The position numbers and the translations under genes were made by a program. The notes beneath the pieces were generated by a model. It had not been told where the DNA came from and made no database searches. It worked only from the letters and a program-made list of their open reading frames with translations. A stretch of 35,970 nucleotides of DNA from DASYSL01 sp036003365 (GTDB taxonomy: Bacteria; Eisenbacteria; RBG-16-71-46; DASYSL01): positions 1 to 35,970 of the forward strand of contig DASYSL010000042.1 in assembly GCA_036003365.1 (NCBI GenBank), read 5' to 3'. Shown piece by piece: positions 10,575 through 20,400 of this stretch. Within the stretch, counting starts at the first letter, position 1. Every line of letters begins with the position of its first letter.

Positions 10575-11513
10575 CTAGCCGTTGTCGCGCAGCCGGAAGT
10601 GGAACGTGATCGTGCCCCACTGCTCGCCCGTGCGTCCGGCGTGCAGCGCCTCGAAGCGCCACGCGCGAAGCGCGGTGCGCGCGCTCTCGTCGAAATCCTG
10701 GAAGCCGGCGGTCTTCTGCACGACCACGTTCTCCTTCACGCTGCCGTCCGGGCGCACGATGAAGTAGAGCGTGACCGATCCTTCGACCGCGTCCTTCTTG
10801 GCCCAGTCCGGGTAGACGGGCTGCGTCATCTGCAAGATGGCGCGATCGGCGATGGGCCCGGCGAGCGAGGCGCCGGCCAGGTTGCGCCGCGCCGTGGCGT
10901 CGCCTCCGGAAGGCGCGGCCGCTTGGGCGCGCTGCTCGGCCGGGAGCGAAGTCGGCGCGAATGCGGGTGCCGTGCCGTGTCCGCTCGCCCCGCGCGTCAG
11001 CTCGAGCGAGGTTCCGGTGCCGCTGCCGCCGCGCGCCAGATTCACCGGTCCATGACCGTCGCCGCCGATCGTGCCCGGCACACCTGCGGCGCCCCAGGCC
11101 GGGGAAGGGACGGGAGAAGATCCCGGACCTTCCGCCGGCACCAGGGCATCGCGCTGCATGGCGGCCAGGCGCGTGCGCAGACGGTCTTCCGTGGCCGTCG
11201 GCGTTTGCGGCTCGGGCGCGATGTCGGCCGGGACCGCGCGCCGCTCGAAGCGCGCGTCCTCGGTGTTGGAGGTAAGGAGCCCGGGCGCCGGTCTCGGAGC
11301 CGCAACGGGAGGGCCGCTCGCGGGCGATCCGGTGTCGAGATCCCCGGGCTCCAGATACGCGATCTCGGTGAGCGCCGGCGCGCTCGCCGTGCTCATGGGA
11401 TGGAGCACGATCCAGGCCAGCAAGAGCGCGTGCAACAGCACGCTCGCCACCATGGTGCGCCGGGTGCGCGCGCGGCTCTGGCGCAGATCGAGGGCGAAGC
11501 TCATCGACCTCAC
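10575..11513 (-). CDS. tonB: TonB-type energy transducer
   Basis: 312 residues. A single N-terminal transmembrane segment at about 21-38 carries Ser24 and His28 in the S-x3-H spacing that is essential in E. coli TonB. A long Pro/Ala/Gly-rich region able to span the periplasm follows, then a TonB C-terminal domain at 231-310 (QPVYPDWAKK, GSVTLYFIVRPDG, ALRAWRFEAL). TonB passes proton-motive energy from ExbB/ExbD to outer-membrane partners. The GTG at 11513 overlaps the exbD2 stop (GTGA), and GGAGGA lies 6 nt upstream inside exbD2; ATG at 11504 is an alternative. No TonB-dependent receptor occurs in the window. The neighbours suggest the partner is the PorV-like barrel or the FlgD-Ig protein, which is inference. 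Confidence 0.9.
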   Translation of the reverse strand: MRSMSFALDLRQSRARTRRTMVASVLLHALLLAWIVLHPMSTASAPALTEIAYLEPGDLDTGSPASGPPVAAPRPAPGLLTSNTEDARFERRAVPADIAPEPQTPTATEDRLRTRLAAMQRDALVPAEGPGSSPVPSPAWGAAGVPGTIGGDGHGPVNLARGGSGTGTSLELTRGASGHGTAPAFAPTSLPAEQRAQAAAPSGGDATARRNLAGASLAGPIADRAILQMTQPVYPDWAKKDAVEGSVTLYFIVRPDGSVKENVVVQKTAGFQDFDESARTALRAWRFEALHAGRTGEQWGTITFHFRLRDNG

Positions 11514-11935
11514 GGGCGCTCCTCCGCTTTCTGGCGCGTCGCGATGGCCAGGTGCTGGGCCCCCGCGGCGCGCGCTTTCTCGAGCAGGTCGCGGACCTCC
11601 GCGTAGGGGGCGCCCGAATCGGCGCGCACGACCACGAGCACGTCCTTGTTGCCTTCCTCGCCGAGACGCGAGCGCAGCATGTCGGTGAGCGATTCGCGGC
11701 CCACGATCGTCTCGTCCACCGCCAGCTCGCCGTGCGACCCGAGCGTGATCGAGATGTTGCGCTCGTCCTCCGCTTCGCGGGTCGTGGCCTGCGGCAAATC
11801 GACCGGCAGGTCGGCGACCGAGAGCAGCGGTGCCGTCACCAGCAGGATGATGACGAGCACGAGCGCCACGTCGATGATCGGCGTGACATTGACGCGTGTG
11901 ATGAGCTCCGAGGACAAGACGGCGCGACGGCGCAC
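11510..11935 (-). CDS. exbD: ExbD/TolR-type motor protein (second copy)
   Basis: 141 residues. One N-terminal membrane segment (about 20-38) is preceded by RVNVTPIIDVALVLVIILL, with the channel aspartate at Asp22 that carries protons in ExbD/TolR/MotB. A periplasmic domain follows and ends in a typical ALVVVRADS-type strand and YAEVRDLLEKARAAG helix. The GTG start lies one base after the exbD1 stop, and GGGGAGG overlaps that stop region. The sequence differs clearly from the first copy, so this is an old pair rather than a fresh duplication. One ExbB with two different ExbD-like proteins is also the arrangement of AglR with AglQ/AglS in Myxococcus. Confidence 0.92.
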   Translation of the reverse strand: MRRRAVLSSELITRVNVTPIIDVALVLVIILLVTAPLLSVADLPVDLPQATTREAEDERNISITLGSHGELAVDETIVGRESLTDMLRSRLGEEGNKDVLVVVRADSGAPYAEVRDLLEKARAAGAQHLAIATRQKAEERP

Positions 11936-11936
11936 G

Positions 11937-12347
11937 TTACCTCCCCATGACCGCGATCTTGGCGGCGCCCGAGCGGCGTGCGGCGTCGAGCACGGCGACG
12001 AAGGTGCCGTGCTTCACCCGGTCGTCGCAGCGCACCACCACTTGGCGCGTCGGGCTCGCGGCCACGAGCGGCGCGACCTCGGCTTCGATCGCGGAGCGCG
12101 TCACGAGCGTGCGGTTCACCAGCACGCTGTCCTCGCCCAGGATCGAGATCTCGATCCACTCGGCGCGCGACGAGAGAGCTGCCGCCTTGCCCGACGCCGC
12201 CGCGCTCTTGACCGCGATGCTCGACTGGAAGGCGAGCGGGGTCGCCACCATGAGAATGACCACGAGCACGAGCGAGACATCGATCAAAGGCGTCATGTTC
12301 ACGTCGTAGATGCCTTCGGCCCGCGCGGAACGCTTGCCGTTGCGCAT
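11937..12347 (-). CDS. exbD: ExbD/TolR-type motor protein (first copy)
   Basis: 136 residues. DVNMTPLIDVSLVLVVILM gives the single membrane helix with the proton-carrying Asp23. The periplasmic domain ends with VVVRCDDRVKHG and FVAVLDAARRSGAAKIAVM, as usual for ExbD/TolR. It starts 9 nt after the ExbB stop and is followed one base later by the second ExbD. ExbD dimers sit inside an ExbB pentamer; with two different ExbD proteins a heterodimer is plausible, which would be inference. The short spacing indicates co-transcription and probably co-translation. Confidence 0.92.
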   Translation of the reverse strand: MRNGKRSARAEGIYDVNMTPLIDVSLVLVVILMVATPLAFQSSIAVKSAAASGKAAALSSRAEWIEISILGEDSVLVNRTLVTRSAIEAEVAPLVAASPTRQVVVRCDDRVKHGTFVAVLDAARRSGAAKIAVMGR

Positions 12348-12356
12348 GAGCCCGGC

Positions 12357-13013
12357 CTACGCGACGCGCGCCAGCGGGCGCACGTCGGACGTGGCGCGCT
12401 CGCTGCGCATGGCGAGCCGCAAGCTGCGGGCGCCGTTCTCGGCCACCGTGAGCATGACCGCGATGCGGCGCACGAAGTGGTTGTAGAGCATGACCGCGGG
12501 CACGGCGACGAGAAGTCCGGCGGCGGTGGTGAACAGGGCTTCGGCGACGCCGGCCGCGACCACCGAAGGTCCGGCCGAGCCGGTGCTCGCCATGTCGTGG
12601 AAGGCCCGCATGATGCCCCACACCGTGCCCAGGAGGCCGATGAGCGGCGCCGTGTTGCCCATGGTGCCGAGCACGCCGAGGTTGCGCTCGAGCAGGAGCT
12701 TCTGCTCGCTGAGCGCGATCTGCAGATGCTCCTCGACGTCGTCGGCCGGCAGATCGGCGTGGGCGATCACCGCCGCGGTCACCGCGCCCATGGGGTGCGG
12801 CGTCTGGCCGCAGGCACGGCTCGCGCCGCGCAGGTCGCCGTCACGCACGCTCGCCATCGCCGCCGTCAGCGTCGTGTCCGGATCGCCGCGCCGCTTCCAG
12901 AAGTAGAGCGTGCGCTCGAGGGCGAAGCCCACCGTGACCACGCTGCAGCCCAGGATGATGATCATCACCGGGCTCGTGCGCATGGCGCCGATCCAGTCGA
13001 AATGCTCGAACAT
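12357..13013 (-). CDS. exbB: ExbB/TolQ/MotA-type proton channel
   Basis: 218 residues. Three membrane segments at about 16-33, 113-137 and 155-178 enclose a cytoplasmic loop, as in ExbB/TolQ. The family signature APLIGLLGTVWGIM lies at 122-135 and EALFTTAAGLLVAVPA at 158-173, with the polar Thr residues of the proton path. The length is close to the family norm. GGGAGG upstream of the ATG supports the start. It follows the large TPR gene by 24 nt and precedes the two exbD genes. With them it should form the proton-driven stator of the operon's envelope machine. Confidence 0.94.
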   Translation of the reverse strand: MFEHFDWIGAMRTSPVMIIILGCSVVTVGFALERTLYFWKRRGDPDTTLTAAMASVRDGDLRGASRACGQTPHPMGAVTAAVIAHADLPADDVEEHLQIALSEQKLLLERNLGVLGTMGNTAPLIGLLGTVWGIMRAFHDMASTGSAGPSVVAAGVAEALFTTAAGLLVAVPAVMLYNHFVRRIAVMLTVAENGARSLRLAMRSERATSDVRPLARVA

Positions 13014-13037
13014 TGCGGTCCTCCCTGGTGGCGAGAG

Positions 13038-16000
13038 CTAGCGCCGGTGGCCGGCGCCGCCCTCGAGCTGGGCCACGCGATCCGTGGCCGCCGCGATCAG
13101 CTCGGGATCCTTCCCGTTCCTGATGAGATCGCGATAGGCCGCGATGGCCCGCGGCACGTCGCGCTTGGTCTCGTAGAGCACCGCGGCTCGAGCCACGGCG
13201 GACAACCGGAAGGTGTCGCCCTTGTCACCCAGGGCGGCAGCTTCCTGGTAGGAGCGCAGGGCGCCGTCGGCATCGCCGAGCTTCTCCTTGCAGTGCCCGA
13301 GCCGGTAGCGAAGCTCGGTGGCCAGCTCCGGCTTCGGCCGCGCGCTCAGCGCGCGCTCGAACTCCTTGGCCGCGTCCGGCATGGCGCCCGCGTTCTCGTC
13401 GAGATCGCCGAGCTGATAGGCGATGTCGGCGGCGCGCTCGTCGTCCGGGAACTGCGCGCGGTAGCGCTCGAGCTCGGCGCGCGCATCGTCCGCCTGGCCC
13501 AGGAGCCGCTGACACAACGCCAGGTTGTAGCGCGAAGCCGAAGCCACGTCGCGTGACGCGCTGTCGCCGAGCACGCTCGTGAAGGCGATCGCCGCGCGCA
13601 TGTAGTCCTTGGCCTGGAACTGCATGAGCCCGAGCCGGAATTGCACGGTCGAGCGCAGCTCGCTCGTGGGGAAGAACGAGAGGAACTGCTCGTAGGCCTG
13701 CGAGGCTTTCTCGGCATCGCCGGATTGCGCATACGCGTCGGCCATCAAGAAGTGCGCGCGGTCGGCCGCCGAGTAACCGGGGAACTGGCTCACCACGCGC
13801 CGAAAATCTTCCGCGGCTTCGGCGTAGCGCTTTTCCTGGTAGGCGCGCCAGCCGATCTGGAACTGCGCGTCGGCCGCGAACGAGCTCGAGGGATACTGCT
13901 CGACCAGCTTGGCCAGAGTCGCCGTGCCGCTCGCCGTCGAGCCCAGCCGGTAGAGCGCGAGCTCGCTGCCGCGCGCCGCTTCCTGGGCGATGGGAGTGCC
14001 CGGGAAGCGCGCCACGGTCTTCGAGAAGCCCTCGAGGGCGGCGGCGTCGCGTCCGGCGTTGTAATCGCATTGCGCCATGCGCAGCTGGGCGATGGCGGCG
14101 GCACTCGAGCTCGCGAAGTGCGCGAGCAGGCCTTGATAGGAGCGCTTGGCGTCCTCGTAGCGGTCGGCCTGGAAATAGAGATCGCCGGCGCGCGCCCAGG
14201 CGCGCTCCGAGAGCGGCGCTTCGGGATGCTCGCGCGTCATCGTCTCCCAGCGGTCGACGGCGTCGCCGGCGCGCTCGAGGCGCACGTAGCAGAGACCGGC
14301 CTGATAGAGCGCGATCGGGCGCTGGGGATGCATCGGATAGCGGCGCAGAAAGTCTTCATAACCAGATGCGGCGTCGGCGAAGCGCTTCTGATTGAAGCGC
14401 ACGTTGGCGATGTCGAGCATGGCGGCCGCCATGACGTCGTCGCTGGCGCCGCTACGCGCCACCAGCTTCTCCTCGGTGGCAACGGCGAGGCTATCGTGTC
14501 CTTGCTGCGCATAGGTCCAGGCGAGCAGCCGATCGGCGCTGGACGCGAGCTTGGGATCGCTGCTGTCCTTGGTCAGGCGCTCGAGCGCCATCTGTGCGTC
14601 GGCATAGCGTCCCTGCGCCGCCTGCGCGTCGGCGTCGAGCAGCACCGCGTAAGAGCGCCACGACGAGCGACTCGGCGGCAACTTCTTCAGGAGCAGATGC
14701 GGCGCGCCCGACATCTGACCCAGATTCCCTGCCTGGTGGTACGAGTACTCGAGCAAGCAGAGCGCGGCCTCGACCAGCTCCTGGTGCGCGGGCGAGGCGA
14801 ACACCACGAGCCCCGAGCTGTCGCTCTTGGCGGCGTAGCGGTCGAGCACGATCTGGAAATAGGGCGCGGCGGCGAGCGGCTTGCCCTGGTCGAGGAGCCC
14901 GACGCCGGCCAGGTAGGCCGCGGCCGGCGCTTCGGGCTGCAGGGGATAGCCGCGCACCACCGCCTGATAGGAGCCGGTGGCATCGGCGCGCTTGTCGAGC
15001 GCATCGAGACAGCGCGCCACGCGGTACTGCGCGCTCGCGGCCACGGCGTGCTGGAAGTAGGTCTCGAGCACGCGGTTGTACTCGACGATGGCGTCGGCAT
15101 AGCGCTTCTGCCCGAAGAGCACCTCGCCGACCAGGAACTGCGCCCGTGCTGCGACGTCGGTTCCGGCGTGGGCGTCGACCACGGCGCGCAGACGCGCCAG
15201 CGCCGAGTCGCTCGAGCCGGAGAGGAAGACGCAGGCCGCGCCGCGCAGATCGGCTTCGGCCTGCACGTCGGGCAGCTGCGCCTTGTCGCGCACGCGCGCG
15301 AACTCCTCGGCAGCGCTCCGGAAATCGCCCGCGGCCAGGAAGGAGTTGGCCTTGGCGAGCAGCGCGTGATCGCGGAGCGGCGACTCGGGATGGCGGTCCG
15401 CCACTTCCAGGAATCCGGCCGCGGCCTTGAGCCGCATGCCCTTGGCGGCGTAGCAGAGCGCGCGCAAGTACGTGACCGAAGCGCCGGCGGGGGCACTCGC
15501 CAGAGTGCTCAGGGCGTCATCGGCCTTGCCGTCCACGTAATCGCAAGTGGCGCGCGCCAGGAGCGCCCGCGCGTCCGTGCTCATCCACGGGGCGGCGGAG
15601 CTCATCGCGCTCAGCGACTTGCGCGCTTCGGACGTCTTGCCGCGGCGCAGGAAATTCCACGCCAAGGCGAGCCGCGACTCCGGCACGAGCGGGCTCGTGG
15701 CGAAGCGCTTCTGCCATTCGAGCCACTGCGCGGCGGCTTCCTCGTCGCGCCCCTGGGCTTCGAGCGTCTGGATGGCCGCGAACCCGGCGTCGTCCGCCCA
15801 CGGGCCCTTGCCGCCCAACGCGTCCCCCGAGGCGCGGAACGACTCGTACGCCGCCTTCGACTGACCTCGCTCGGCGTCGATGGCGCCCGAGAGGTAGCGG
15901 GCTTGCGCCTTGGTCTCCTGATCGAGCTTGCCGGCCATGACCTGCGCCAGCGACTGGCTGACGCGGTCGAGTGCCTCGAGGCGGTCGGCGCCGGTGAGCC

Positions 16001-16145
16001 CGCGCGCCGACTCGAACGAGCGCGCCACGTCGTCGAGCGGAGAGGAAGACGGAGGCGTAGGCGTCGTGTCGGCGCCGGCAGCGCGCGGCGCTCCCGCGAG
16101 GAGCGCCGCCAGAGCCAGGAGAGCGATCGATGGAATGCGGGCCAT
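13038..16145 (-). CDS. Giant periplasmic TPR protein (CpoB/YbgF- or GltD/E-like)
   Basis: 1035 residues. Signal peptide with likely cleavage after AAGA at about residue 24, then almost only TPR-type helical repeats, for example FLVGEVLFGQKRYADAIVEY, FQIGWRAYQEKRYAEAAEDF and FLMADAYAQSGDAEKASQAY. Spacing is about 34-37 residues, so more than twenty repeats fit. Tol systems carry a small TPR partner (CpoB), and the Myxococcus gliding machine carries large ones; this protein is far larger than CpoB. It is probably a periplasmic scaffold linking the ExbB/ExbD/TonB motor to outer-membrane parts. A GGGAGG five bases before the ATG sets the start. It lies 16 nt after the PorV-like gene. Its exact role is inferred only from context. 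Confidence 0.85.
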   Translation of the reverse strand: MARIPSIALLALAALLAGAPRAAGADTTPTPPSSSPLDDVARSFESARGLTGADRLEALDRVSQSLAQVMAGKLDQETKAQARYLSGAIDAERGQSKAAYESFRASGDALGGKGPWADDAGFAAIQTLEAQGRDEEAAAQWLEWQKRFATSPLVPESRLALAWNFLRRGKTSEARKSLSAMSSAAPWMSTDARALLARATCDYVDGKADDALSTLASAPAGASVTYLRALCYAAKGMRLKAAAGFLEVADRHPESPLRDHALLAKANSFLAAGDFRSAAEEFARVRDKAQLPDVQAEADLRGAACVFLSGSSDSALARLRAVVDAHAGTDVAARAQFLVGEVLFGQKRYADAIVEYNRVLETYFQHAVAASAQYRVARCLDALDKRADATGSYQAVVRGYPLQPEAPAAAYLAGVGLLDQGKPLAAAPYFQIVLDRYAAKSDSSGLVVFASPAHQELVEAALCLLEYSYHQAGNLGQMSGAPHLLLKKLPPSRSSWRSYAVLLDADAQAAQGRYADAQMALERLTKDSSDPKLASSADRLLAWTYAQQGHDSLAVATEEKLVARSGASDDVMAAAMLDIANVRFNQKRFADAASGYEDFLRRYPMHPQRPIALYQAGLCYVRLERAGDAVDRWETMTREHPEAPLSERAWARAGDLYFQADRYEDAKRSYQGLLAHFASSSAAAIAQLRMAQCDYNAGRDAAALEGFSKTVARFPGTPIAQEAARGSELALYRLGSTASGTATLAKLVEQYPSSSFAADAQFQIGWRAYQEKRYAEAAEDFRRVVSQFPGYSAADRAHFLMADAYAQSGDAEKASQAYEQFLSFFPTSELRSTVQFRLGLMQFQAKDYMRAAIAFTSVLGDSASRDVASASRYNLALCQRLLGQADDARAELERYRAQFPDDERAADIAYQLGDLDENAGAMPDAAKEFERALSARPKPELATELRYRLGHCKEKLGDADGALRSYQEAAALGDKGDTFRLSAVARAAVLYETKRDVPRAIAAYRDLIRNGKDPELIAAATDRVAQLEGGAGHRR

Positions 16146-16161
16146 GGAATCCTCCCTCGCC

Positions 16162-17418
16162 CTATTTCGCCGGAATCACGGGCACCGATCCCTGCGGGCC
16201 CGAGGTCATGATCTCAACCTTGCGCACCGGTCCTTCGACGCGCCGGCCGTCGGTGTCGATGACGACGAGCTGGTAGTGGTAGAAGCCGTCGGCGAGCGGC
16301 AAGCCGGTCTCGTCCTTGCCGTCCCACTCGAGATGGGAAGGCGGCAGTCCCTTGCCACCGAAGCGGCGCACCACTTCTTCGGACTTGTTCTTGAGCTCGA
16401 GGGTCCACTCGGCGGCGTCGGACTTGGTGTGCGCCTTGAGCAGAATCTTGGTGACCGCGTTCTCGCCGGTGGGCGAGAACACCGCGGGCTCGGCCTGGTT
16501 CGAGGCGAAGAAGCCGCCGAAGCGGTACGAGATGCCGACGCGATGCGTCATGCCGAGGTCGTCGTCGGAGATGCCGTAGTCGAGCTGCAGCGGATTGCTC
16601 ATGCGATAGCTGAAGCCGGCGGCCGGAAACGACGCGTCGTAGCCGGCGCGCAGCGCGAACTGGGGCTGGATCCAGTACTCGCCGCCGCCGTGCACGCGCA
16701 TGCTCTGGCCGGAGAGCTGGTCGAGCTGGCCGACCAGGAGGCCGCGGCCGCCCAGCACGGTGGCCGCGAAGCCGCCACGCATCTCGAACGGATAGGTCTC
16801 CTTGGTGTCGCGCAGCGTCACGCTCGGGCCGCCCAGATTGAGCATCGACGCGGCCACGCGCAGCGTCGGGCTCACGTCGTACGAGCCGCCCAGATCGACG
16901 CCGAAGCCGCCGGCCGAGAAGTCCTCGAGGCTTTGGCGCACCATCTTGAGATTGGTGCCCACCGCGAAGCGCGGGCTCAGGCTCTTCGACGCGGTGAAGA
17001 GAATCGCCATCTCCGACTCGTTGAACGTGCCGAGGTTGTCGTTCAGCTCGTTGGTGCGCTCGAAGTCGCCCGAGCGCAGGTTGGTGACGGTGATGCCGAA
17101 CGAGGGCAGCCGATGACCCGGCACGGCGAAGCTCAAGCCGTTGACCGAGGTGCCTTCGTAGAGGCGCGAGGTCTCGGCCAGAAGCTCGTTCTGGTAGAGG
17201 AGCGACAGGTTGGCCGGGTTCCACAGGGCGCCGAAGGCGTTGTCACCCACGGCCACGAAGGCGCCGCCCAGACCGACCGTGCGGGCGCCAGCGTAGTGCG
17301 AGAGCCAATCGCCGGGCGCGCCGCCCGTCTCCTGCGCGGCCAGAGGAAGAGGCGAGAGCGCGGCGAGAAGAACCGCGGCTGCCGCCACCCGATGCCAGGA
17401 AGCCTGCTTGGGGTTCAT
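16162..17418 (-). CDS. PorV/PorQ-family outer-membrane barrel with C-terminal FlgD-like Ig
   Basis: 418 residues. Signal peptide to about residue 28 (cleavage after LAA). Residues 43-300 fit the PorV/PorQ family: the signature GARTVGLGGAFVAVGDN at 44-60 then LWNPAN, followed by repeated amphipathic strands ending ISYRFGGFF. Residues 312-418 form a FlgD-like Ig module with HLEWDGKDETG (WDG at 365-367) and DGFYHYQLVVIDTDG. PorV carries sorting-domain cargo in type 9 secretion; family members also occur outside T9SS. The added Ig module is unusual for PorV. GAGGAG before the ATG and the 13-nt gap to the Ig-repeat gene place it second in the operon. Confidence 0.85.
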   Translation of the reverse strand: MNPKQASWHRVAAAAVLLAALSPLPLAAQETGGAPGDWLSHYAGARTVGLGGAFVAVGDNAFGALWNPANLSLLYQNELLAETSRLYEGTSVNGLSFAVPGHRLPSFGITVTNLRSGDFERTNELNDNLGTFNESEMAILFTASKSLSPRFAVGTNLKMVRQSLEDFSAGGFGVDLGGSYDVSPTLRVAASMLNLGGPSVTLRDTKETYPFEMRGGFAATVLGGRGLLVGQLDQLSGQSMRVHGGGEYWIQPQFALRAGYDASFPAAGFSYRMSNPLQLDYGISDDDLGMTHRVGISYRFGGFFASNQAEPAVFSPTGENAVTKILLKAHTKSDAAEWTLELKNKSEEVVRRFGGKGLPPSHLEWDGKDETGLPLADGFYHYQLVVIDTDGRRVEGPVRKVEIMTSGPQGSVPVIPAK

Positions 17419-17431
17419 GGATGCTCCTCGC

Positions 17432-20400
17432 TTAGCGGATCACCGCGATCTTGCGGCGCATCGTGTTCACGGTTTCGCCCTTGCCCTGGGCCTCGATGAG
17501 CGCGATGTAGCCACCGGATGCCACGTACGTGCCGTCCCCATTGCGCCCGTCCCACACGAACTCGTTGAGCCCCGTCATGCCGCCGATGGCGCCGGTCGAG
17601 AACTCGCGCTTGAGCACCGGCTGGCCGCTCTGCGTGAAGATGCGCAGCGTCACCGTGGCGTTGTCGCTCAGGACGTAGGCGATGGTCGTCGGCTCGGAGC
17701 CGGGATGGAACGGATTCGGATAGTTCGTGACGCTGCCGCCGGTCGCGTTGGGATCGACGAACGCCGTCTGCAGATTCAGGTCGGCGGTGAGCGCTCCGGA
17801 CGAGACGTGGATCTGGTCGAACTCGGGCTGGCGCGCGCTCAGGAAGTCGGCCGTGGCCACGCCGTTGGCGTTGGTCAGGCTGTCCACGGGCGTCAGCGTT
17901 CCGTTGCCGGTCAGGCGCTGGAACACCATGGCCTGATCGGGCACGCCGTTGTCGAAGGCGTCGACGAGCCGCGCGCTCAGGAGGTCGTGCTTGTTGCCGC
18001 CGACCCACGGCGGATTGGCCGTGAGCTGGATGGCCGCGGGCACGCCCGGCGTGATGGTGATCGGGTTGGAGACCGCGGGCGCGTTACCGGCGTCGTCGTG
18101 CGCCGTGATCACGATCGGCTCGGCGAAGGTGTAGGTCTCGGACACCGTGCGCTGGCCCTGGAGGAGCTGGAATTGCGTGGTCAAGAGCGTGCCCTGGCCG
18201 GGGGTGCGCGAGTTGGCGTTCTGCACCACCACGGTGACGAACGAATTGATCTCCTGGATCACGCTGCCGGCGTCGTTGGTGACCTTGACCGTGAGGCTGA
18301 ACGGCTCGCCGGCGCGGGCCGAGCCCGGCGCGACCGAAGCCTCGAGATGGAAGCCGCTCGAGATGGCGCGCACCTGCGTCGTGCTGCCGCCGATCGCCGC
18401 GTTGGTCACGTCGCTCACCGAGATCTGCTGGAAGCCGCCGGTCGAGAGCCGCACGTTCATGTCGGCCCGGCCGTTCACCATGGCCTGGTCGGCCGGCAGC
18501 TGCGCCAGCGCGTCGCCCGAGGTGACGTGCACGACGTCGCTCGGGCCGGTGACCGGATTCCACCACTGGTCGGTGGCCAGCACGGTCACGGTGAAGGCGT
18601 AATTGATCGACTGATCCGTGGCCGTGCCGGTGCGGCCGGTCACGGTTCCGGGCGCGGAGCTCTCGCCGGGCGCCAGGATGAGCACCTTCTTGAAGGGACC
18701 GCCCACCACGTTGACCGCGCCCGAGGTGTCGGGACGGATCGACCCGTTGGTGAGATCGCTCACCCACACGCGCTGCGGGCCCGAGCGGTAGAGCCGCCCT
18801 GGAATCAGGATTTGCCCGTTGGCGAGCGCGGTGTCGGCGGGAATGGGCGCGAAGGCGTCCGTCGAGCCCAGCGAGACGTGGTCGCTCACACCCGGCACCA
18901 GGTTCCAGAAATCGTCGACCGCGCGCACCGTGATCGTGAACAGATTGCCCGCGGTCTCATCCGTCGGCGTGCCGAGCTTGCCGCTGGGCGTGCCGCCCTG
19001 GGCGGTCTCACCGGGGAGGAGAATCTGCAGGCCAGTGAACGGCCCGGGGTTCACGGTGAAGTTGTTGCTCGTCCCCGAGTGCGGCGGGCTCGAGTAGTCG
19101 AAGCAGCTGAACGAAACCGCGCCGCCCGCGCCCTTGAAGACCATGGTGCCGGTCCACACGCCGTCCGTGAACGTGACCTGCTCGGGCGTGATGCTGCCGG
19201 CGCCGGTATTGGCGGTGAGCACCGCGCTCGCGTTGTAGCCCGGAACGGTGTTGCCGGTAGCGTCGGCGGCGCGAATCGTCACCGAGACGCCTACGCCCGC
19301 CGTCTGCGGCGAGGGAATGCTCGCGATCACGAAGTGATCCACGTTGCTCGGGATCACCTGGATGCCGGCCGAGGTCATGGGCGTGATCGACCCGTTGGTC
19401 ATGTCGGAAGCAGTGAGAGTCTGCGTGCCCACCGTGCCCAACGACACCGAGAAGCGATGGAAGCCGTTCGTGAGCAGCGAGGTCATGGGTGTGCTCGCCG
19501 CCGCGTCACTGGAGGTGAGCCGCACGTTGTCGCCGCTCGGCAGTGGGTTCCAGTAGGCGTCGGTCGAGTACACGTCGACGTTGAACGCGCGCCCCGCGCT
19601 CTGGCTCGAGGTGCTGCCGGTGAATCCGGCCACGCTGCCCGGCAGCGGTGTCTGCCCGGGCACGATGACCTGCAAGCGCGAGAACGCTCCCGGATGCACG
19701 GTGAAGGGATCGCTCGTCCCGTTCTTGGCGGGAGCGGCGGACAGGAAGGCGTACACGTTCACGTTGCCGCGGTTGATGCTGGTTTCATCGGCGCGGTACA
19801 TGGTGACCGAGCCAGTCCACTGACCTGCGCTCAAGGTCACCGTCGCGGGCGAGATGCGGCCATCGCCGTAGCTCGTGATCTCCTTGAGCGCCACGCTTCC
19901 CGAGAACCCCGTCACCACGTGGCCGGCCGGATCGACCGCCTGCATGGAAATGGTCATCGGCACGCCCGCGGTCTGATTCTTCTGGTTGATGGTCGAGAAG
20001 GTGAAGCCCTGAAGGACGAGCGACGTCACCTTGGCCGAAGCACCGTCGGGAATCGTGCCGTCGGTCTGGTCGTGGGCGAAGATCGTGAACGATCCGCCGG
20101 CGTTGAGCGTCACCGTGAACGTGCGCTGCCCCGACTGCAGCTGGGCGGGGGAGGGCAGGGTCGCGCTCGCGTCGGAGCACAGGATCTGCACGGCGTTGGT
20201 GACCGTGCCCACGGTGTTCCATGAGTCGTCGCAGGCGCGCACCGTGATCGTGAAGGGTACGCCCGCGGTTTGATTGAGCGGGGTGCCCGTCTTGCCGTTC
20301 GACGTCCCCGGGGCCGCCGTTTCTCCCGGAACGAGGACCTGGAGCCGGGTGTAGGGCCCGGCGAACGCGGTGGACGCGGACACCAAGAGACACGCCGCCG

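Noticed and set aside
10575..13013. Plain Tol-Pal or siderophore-uptake Ton cluster
   Set aside because: No TolB, no canonical Pal and no TonB-dependent receptor accompany the motor genes. The co-transcribed PorV-like, giant TPR and sorting-domain genes point elsewhere.
17408..20224. Open frame of 938 codons on the plus strand
   Set aside because: It is antisense to the Ig-repeat gene, which has a signal peptide, repeated domains and a good ribosome-binding site. The shadow is Arg/His-rich with none of these.
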